A program made the translations under genes and the position numbers. 56,424 bases of DNA from NCBI RefSeq assembly GCF_003244875.1, contig NZ_LXXZ01000093.1, positions 1 to 56,424 of the forward strand. Reading direction: 5' to 3'. Below the pieces are notes generated by a model. The model did not search any database. It had not been told where the DNA came from and saw only the letters and a list, made by a program, of their open reading frames with translations. The stretch's first letter is position 1. Each line of letters opens with the position of its first letter. Source of the DNA: Stenotrophomonas sepilia (lineage in GTDB: Bacteria; Pseudomonadota; Gammaproteobacteria; Xanthomonadales; Xanthomonadaceae). This document shows positions 55,039 to 56,424 of the stretch, in pieces.

Positions 55039-55926
55039 ATGTTCACCACTCTGGCCGCCGTGCTGGTGGCGCTGGCCCTGGGCCACGTTGCCCCGGCCGC
55101 TGCCGCCTCGATGCGCCGTTTCGACGGCTTCCGGCGCTGGCTGGGCTGGCTGGACGCGCGTGGTGGCAAGGCCTGGCAGGGACCGGCTGGAGTGGCGCTG
55201 GCGCTGCTGCCGCCGTTGCTGCTGATGGGGCTGCTGGCGTGGCTGCTGCGCGGAGTGCTGTTCGGCCTGCCGTCGCTGCTGCTGGGTGTGGCCGTGCTGG
55301 CCTGGTGCTGGGGGCCGCGTGACCTGGATCGCGATATCGAAGCCATCATTGATGCGGACGACGCCGCGACGCGGCAGGCAGCCGTGCGCAACCTGCAGGC
55401 CGCCGGTGGCAGCCTGCGCGAAGACGTGCCGTCGCTGGTCGAAGCGACCGTGCTCAATGCGCTGCGTCGCTGGTTCGCGGTGCTGTTCTGGTTCCTGCTG
55501 CTGGGCCCGGTCGGTGCGCTGGGCTACCGCTTGCTGGCGTTGATGGCGGAAAGCCCGATGCGTGCACGCGTGCCGGTGGAGCCGCTGGCGCTGGCGCAGC
55601 GCCTGCTGGGCTGGATCGAGTGGCCGGTAGCGCAGCTGATGGCGTTCTCGATGGCGCTGGTCGGCAACTTCGATACGGCGTGGAAGGCCTGGCGCCAGGC
55701 CCATGGCGAACGCCTGGTCGGCACCATCGGGTTCCTGGGCGCGGTGGCGCGGGCCAGCGTCAACGCCGAGCTGCGCGAGGACGCGCACGATTACACCGAG
55801 GCGGGGCTGTTGCCGGTGTGGCAGCGGCTGCCGGACCTGCGTGATGCGATGAGCCTGGTGTGGCGGATGCTGCTGCTGTGGCTGGCGATCCTCGCGTTGC
55901 TGGTGATTGCAGGCTGGGTGACGTAG
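55039..55926 (+). CDS. ampE: AmpE-like regulatory membrane protein
   Basis: A 295-residue membrane protein of the AmpE / CobD-like group. AmpE is thought to aid signalling in beta-lactamase induction alongside AmpD, though its role is unclear. Four hydrophobic regions are visible (about 1-25, 55-90, 140-175, 270-295). VPSLVEATVLNALRRWFAVLFWFLLLGPVGALGYRLLAL is the most family-like. No ampD is adjacent. The start ATG at 55039 follows GGGAG. The TAG stop belongs to GTAGGTGC, the head of a repeat palindrome. Confidence 0.75.
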   Translation: MFTTLAAVLVALALGHVAPAAAASMRRFDGFRRWLGWLDARGGKAWQGPAGVALALLPPLLLMGLLAWLLRGVLFGLPSLLLGVAVLAWCWGPRDLDRDIEAIIDADDAATRQAAVRNLQAAGGSLREDVPSLVEATVLNALRRWFAVLFWFLLLGPVGALGYRLLALMAESPMRARVPVEPLALAQRLLGWIEWPVAQLMAFSMALVGNFDTAWKAWRQAHGERLVGTIGFLGAVARASVNAELREDAHDYTEAGLLPVWQRLPDLRDAMSLVWRMLLLWLAILALLVIAGWVT

Positions 55927-55960
55927 GTGCTTTGCAGGGCTTGCAGCCCTGCACCTGCAG
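55923..55960. repeat. GTAG palindrome at the ampE stop
   Basis: GTAGGTGC followed by TGCAGGGCT-TGC-AGCCCTGCA and CCTGCAG. Its TAG is the ampE stop codon. A similar GCAGGGC-GCAGCCCTGC sits beside opgB (241-257). Confidence 0.6.
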
Positions 55961-56001
55961 AAGCAACAGCAACAGCGGCTCTGGGTTGCTGTTGATTGGG
56001 C

Positions 56002-56173
56002 GGGGCGGTGTGGGGCTGCAGGACACGCCGTAAACCCCCAGGCCGGCCCAGCCGCTGGCGGCTGGGCGTTCGGGCGCTTGCGAAGCAGTGCTTCGCAAGC
56101 AAAGCGCCCTCACCCCTGGGGGCTCGATGGCGCCATCCATGGCGCCAACGGTCCTGCGGCCCCACACCGCCCC
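56002..56173 (-). repeat. Twin-hairpin element B (expanded)
   Basis: Outer arms 56002-56024 and 56151-56173 pair at 22 of 23 positions, with sequence changes that keep pairing relative to element A. On the minus strand, hairpin 1 is identical to that of A (GGCGCC-ATGGAT-GGCGCC, 56129-56146), followed by ATCGAGC. Hairpin 2 is replaced by an expanded stem with an inner GCTTGCGAAGCA palindrome. The stretch 55961-56424 contains no gene that I can support. Confidence 0.78.
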
Positions 56174-56219
56174 ACCCCCGACAGTTTCGCGGTGACGGTG
56201 GGTCAACTGCGACTGCCGG

Positions 56220-56269
56220 TGGGTGTCGACCTTGGTCGACACGGTAGATCCACGCCATGCGTGGATGCA
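56220..56269. repeat. Two SMAG-type palindromes
   Basis: GTGTCGACCTTGGTCGACAC followed by GTAGATCCACGCCATGCGTGGAT. Both are small palindromes of the subtypes seen elsewhere in the window. Confidence 0.75.
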
Positions 56270-56364
56270 GAGCGAAGCGATCCGCTTCCGCTTTTGATCT
56301 TCTCTTTCTTTTCCGTGGTGGACGCACACGGAAACTGTCCGTGGCCGGGCGGGTGGGCTGCGCA

Positions 56365-56423
56365 GGGGCGTGAGCCGCATGGATGCGGCGACCGAGCTTA
56401 CATGGACGTACTTGCAGCGCCCC
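56365..56423 (+). repeat. Twin-hairpin element C with CANGGANG loops
   Basis: Outer arms GGGGCG (56365-56370) and CGCCCC (56418-56423). Hairpin 1 is GCCGC-ATGGAT-GCGGC (56374-56389), linker GACCGAGC, hairpin 2 TAC-ATGGAC-GTA (56399-56410). Stems differ from element A but loops and linker are conserved. The element reaches the window edge. Confidence 0.75.
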
Positions 56424-56424
56424 C

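Overview
The window comes from a high-GC gammaproteobacterial chromosome of the Xanthomonadaceae, most likely Stenotrophomonas (S. maltophilia complex). Three things support this. Many intergenic GTAG-headed palindromes match the SMAG repeat family known from S. maltophilia. A Clp-type CRP regulator is near-identical to the Xanthomonas one. Gene content and pairings are xanthomonad-like. This is core chromosome: I see no prophage, insertion sequence, integron or CRISPR array.

Layout. 1-16.5 kb: opgB, a UbiB-family kinase, a DUF808 protein, a diguanylate cyclase, an SDR-WYL regulator pair, a VOC protein, a four-gene 2-oxoacid dehydrogenase operon (E1alpha, E1beta, SH3 protein, E2) divergent from tryptophan 2,3-dioxygenase, a POT peptide transporter and a thioredoxin-like lipoprotein. 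16.5-22.5 kb: the tyrosine/homogentisate block (marR, hpd, hmgA) bracketed by two near-identical long palindromes, then two small unknown proteins. 22.5-31.5 kb: a CaxA-type exchanger, the complete Mrp antiporter operon (mnhA-B fusion, C, D, E, F, G) with a structured leader, a DUF962 protein and purC. 31.6-40.1 kb: a small J-domain protein, rpe, a GNAT enzyme, a lipid kinase, trpE with a Trp-rich leader, a SIMPL protein, trpGDC and a HAD phosphatase. 40.1-47.3 kb: a TSUP transporter, clp, speD, a guanidinium-exporter-like SMR gene with a hairpin leader, coq7, rplM-rpsI, tRNA-Gln and tRNA-Met, rppH, bfd and bfr. 47.3-56.4 kb: a hybrid histidine kinase with a degenerate GGDEF-EAL response regulator, DUF4126, a coiled-coil membrane protein, bactofilin, erpA, nudC, an AmpE-like protein, and a repeat-rich right edge.

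The most interesting signals are RNA-level. (1) Three copies of a palindromic element at the window edges display hairpins with CAUGGAUG or CAUGGACG hexaloops, the shape and sequence bound by RsmA/CsrA. (2) The trpE leader encodes WWRWW beside a sequence complementary to the trpE Shine-Dalgarno, which suggests translational attenuation. (3) The sugE-like gene has a leader with an ACGA tetraloop hairpin and a terminator, reminiscent of guanidine-II riboswitches. (4) The Mrp operon has a long structured leader of unknown class. (5) SMAG repeats repeatedly supply stop codons, and one has become a protein linker.

The cyclic-di-GMP theme is strong: an active-looking diguanylate cyclase, the receptor-regulator Clp, and a FimX-like degenerate GGDEF-EAL protein. 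The Trp genes are split into trpE and trpGDC, with trpC overlapping the HAD gene by 4 bp.
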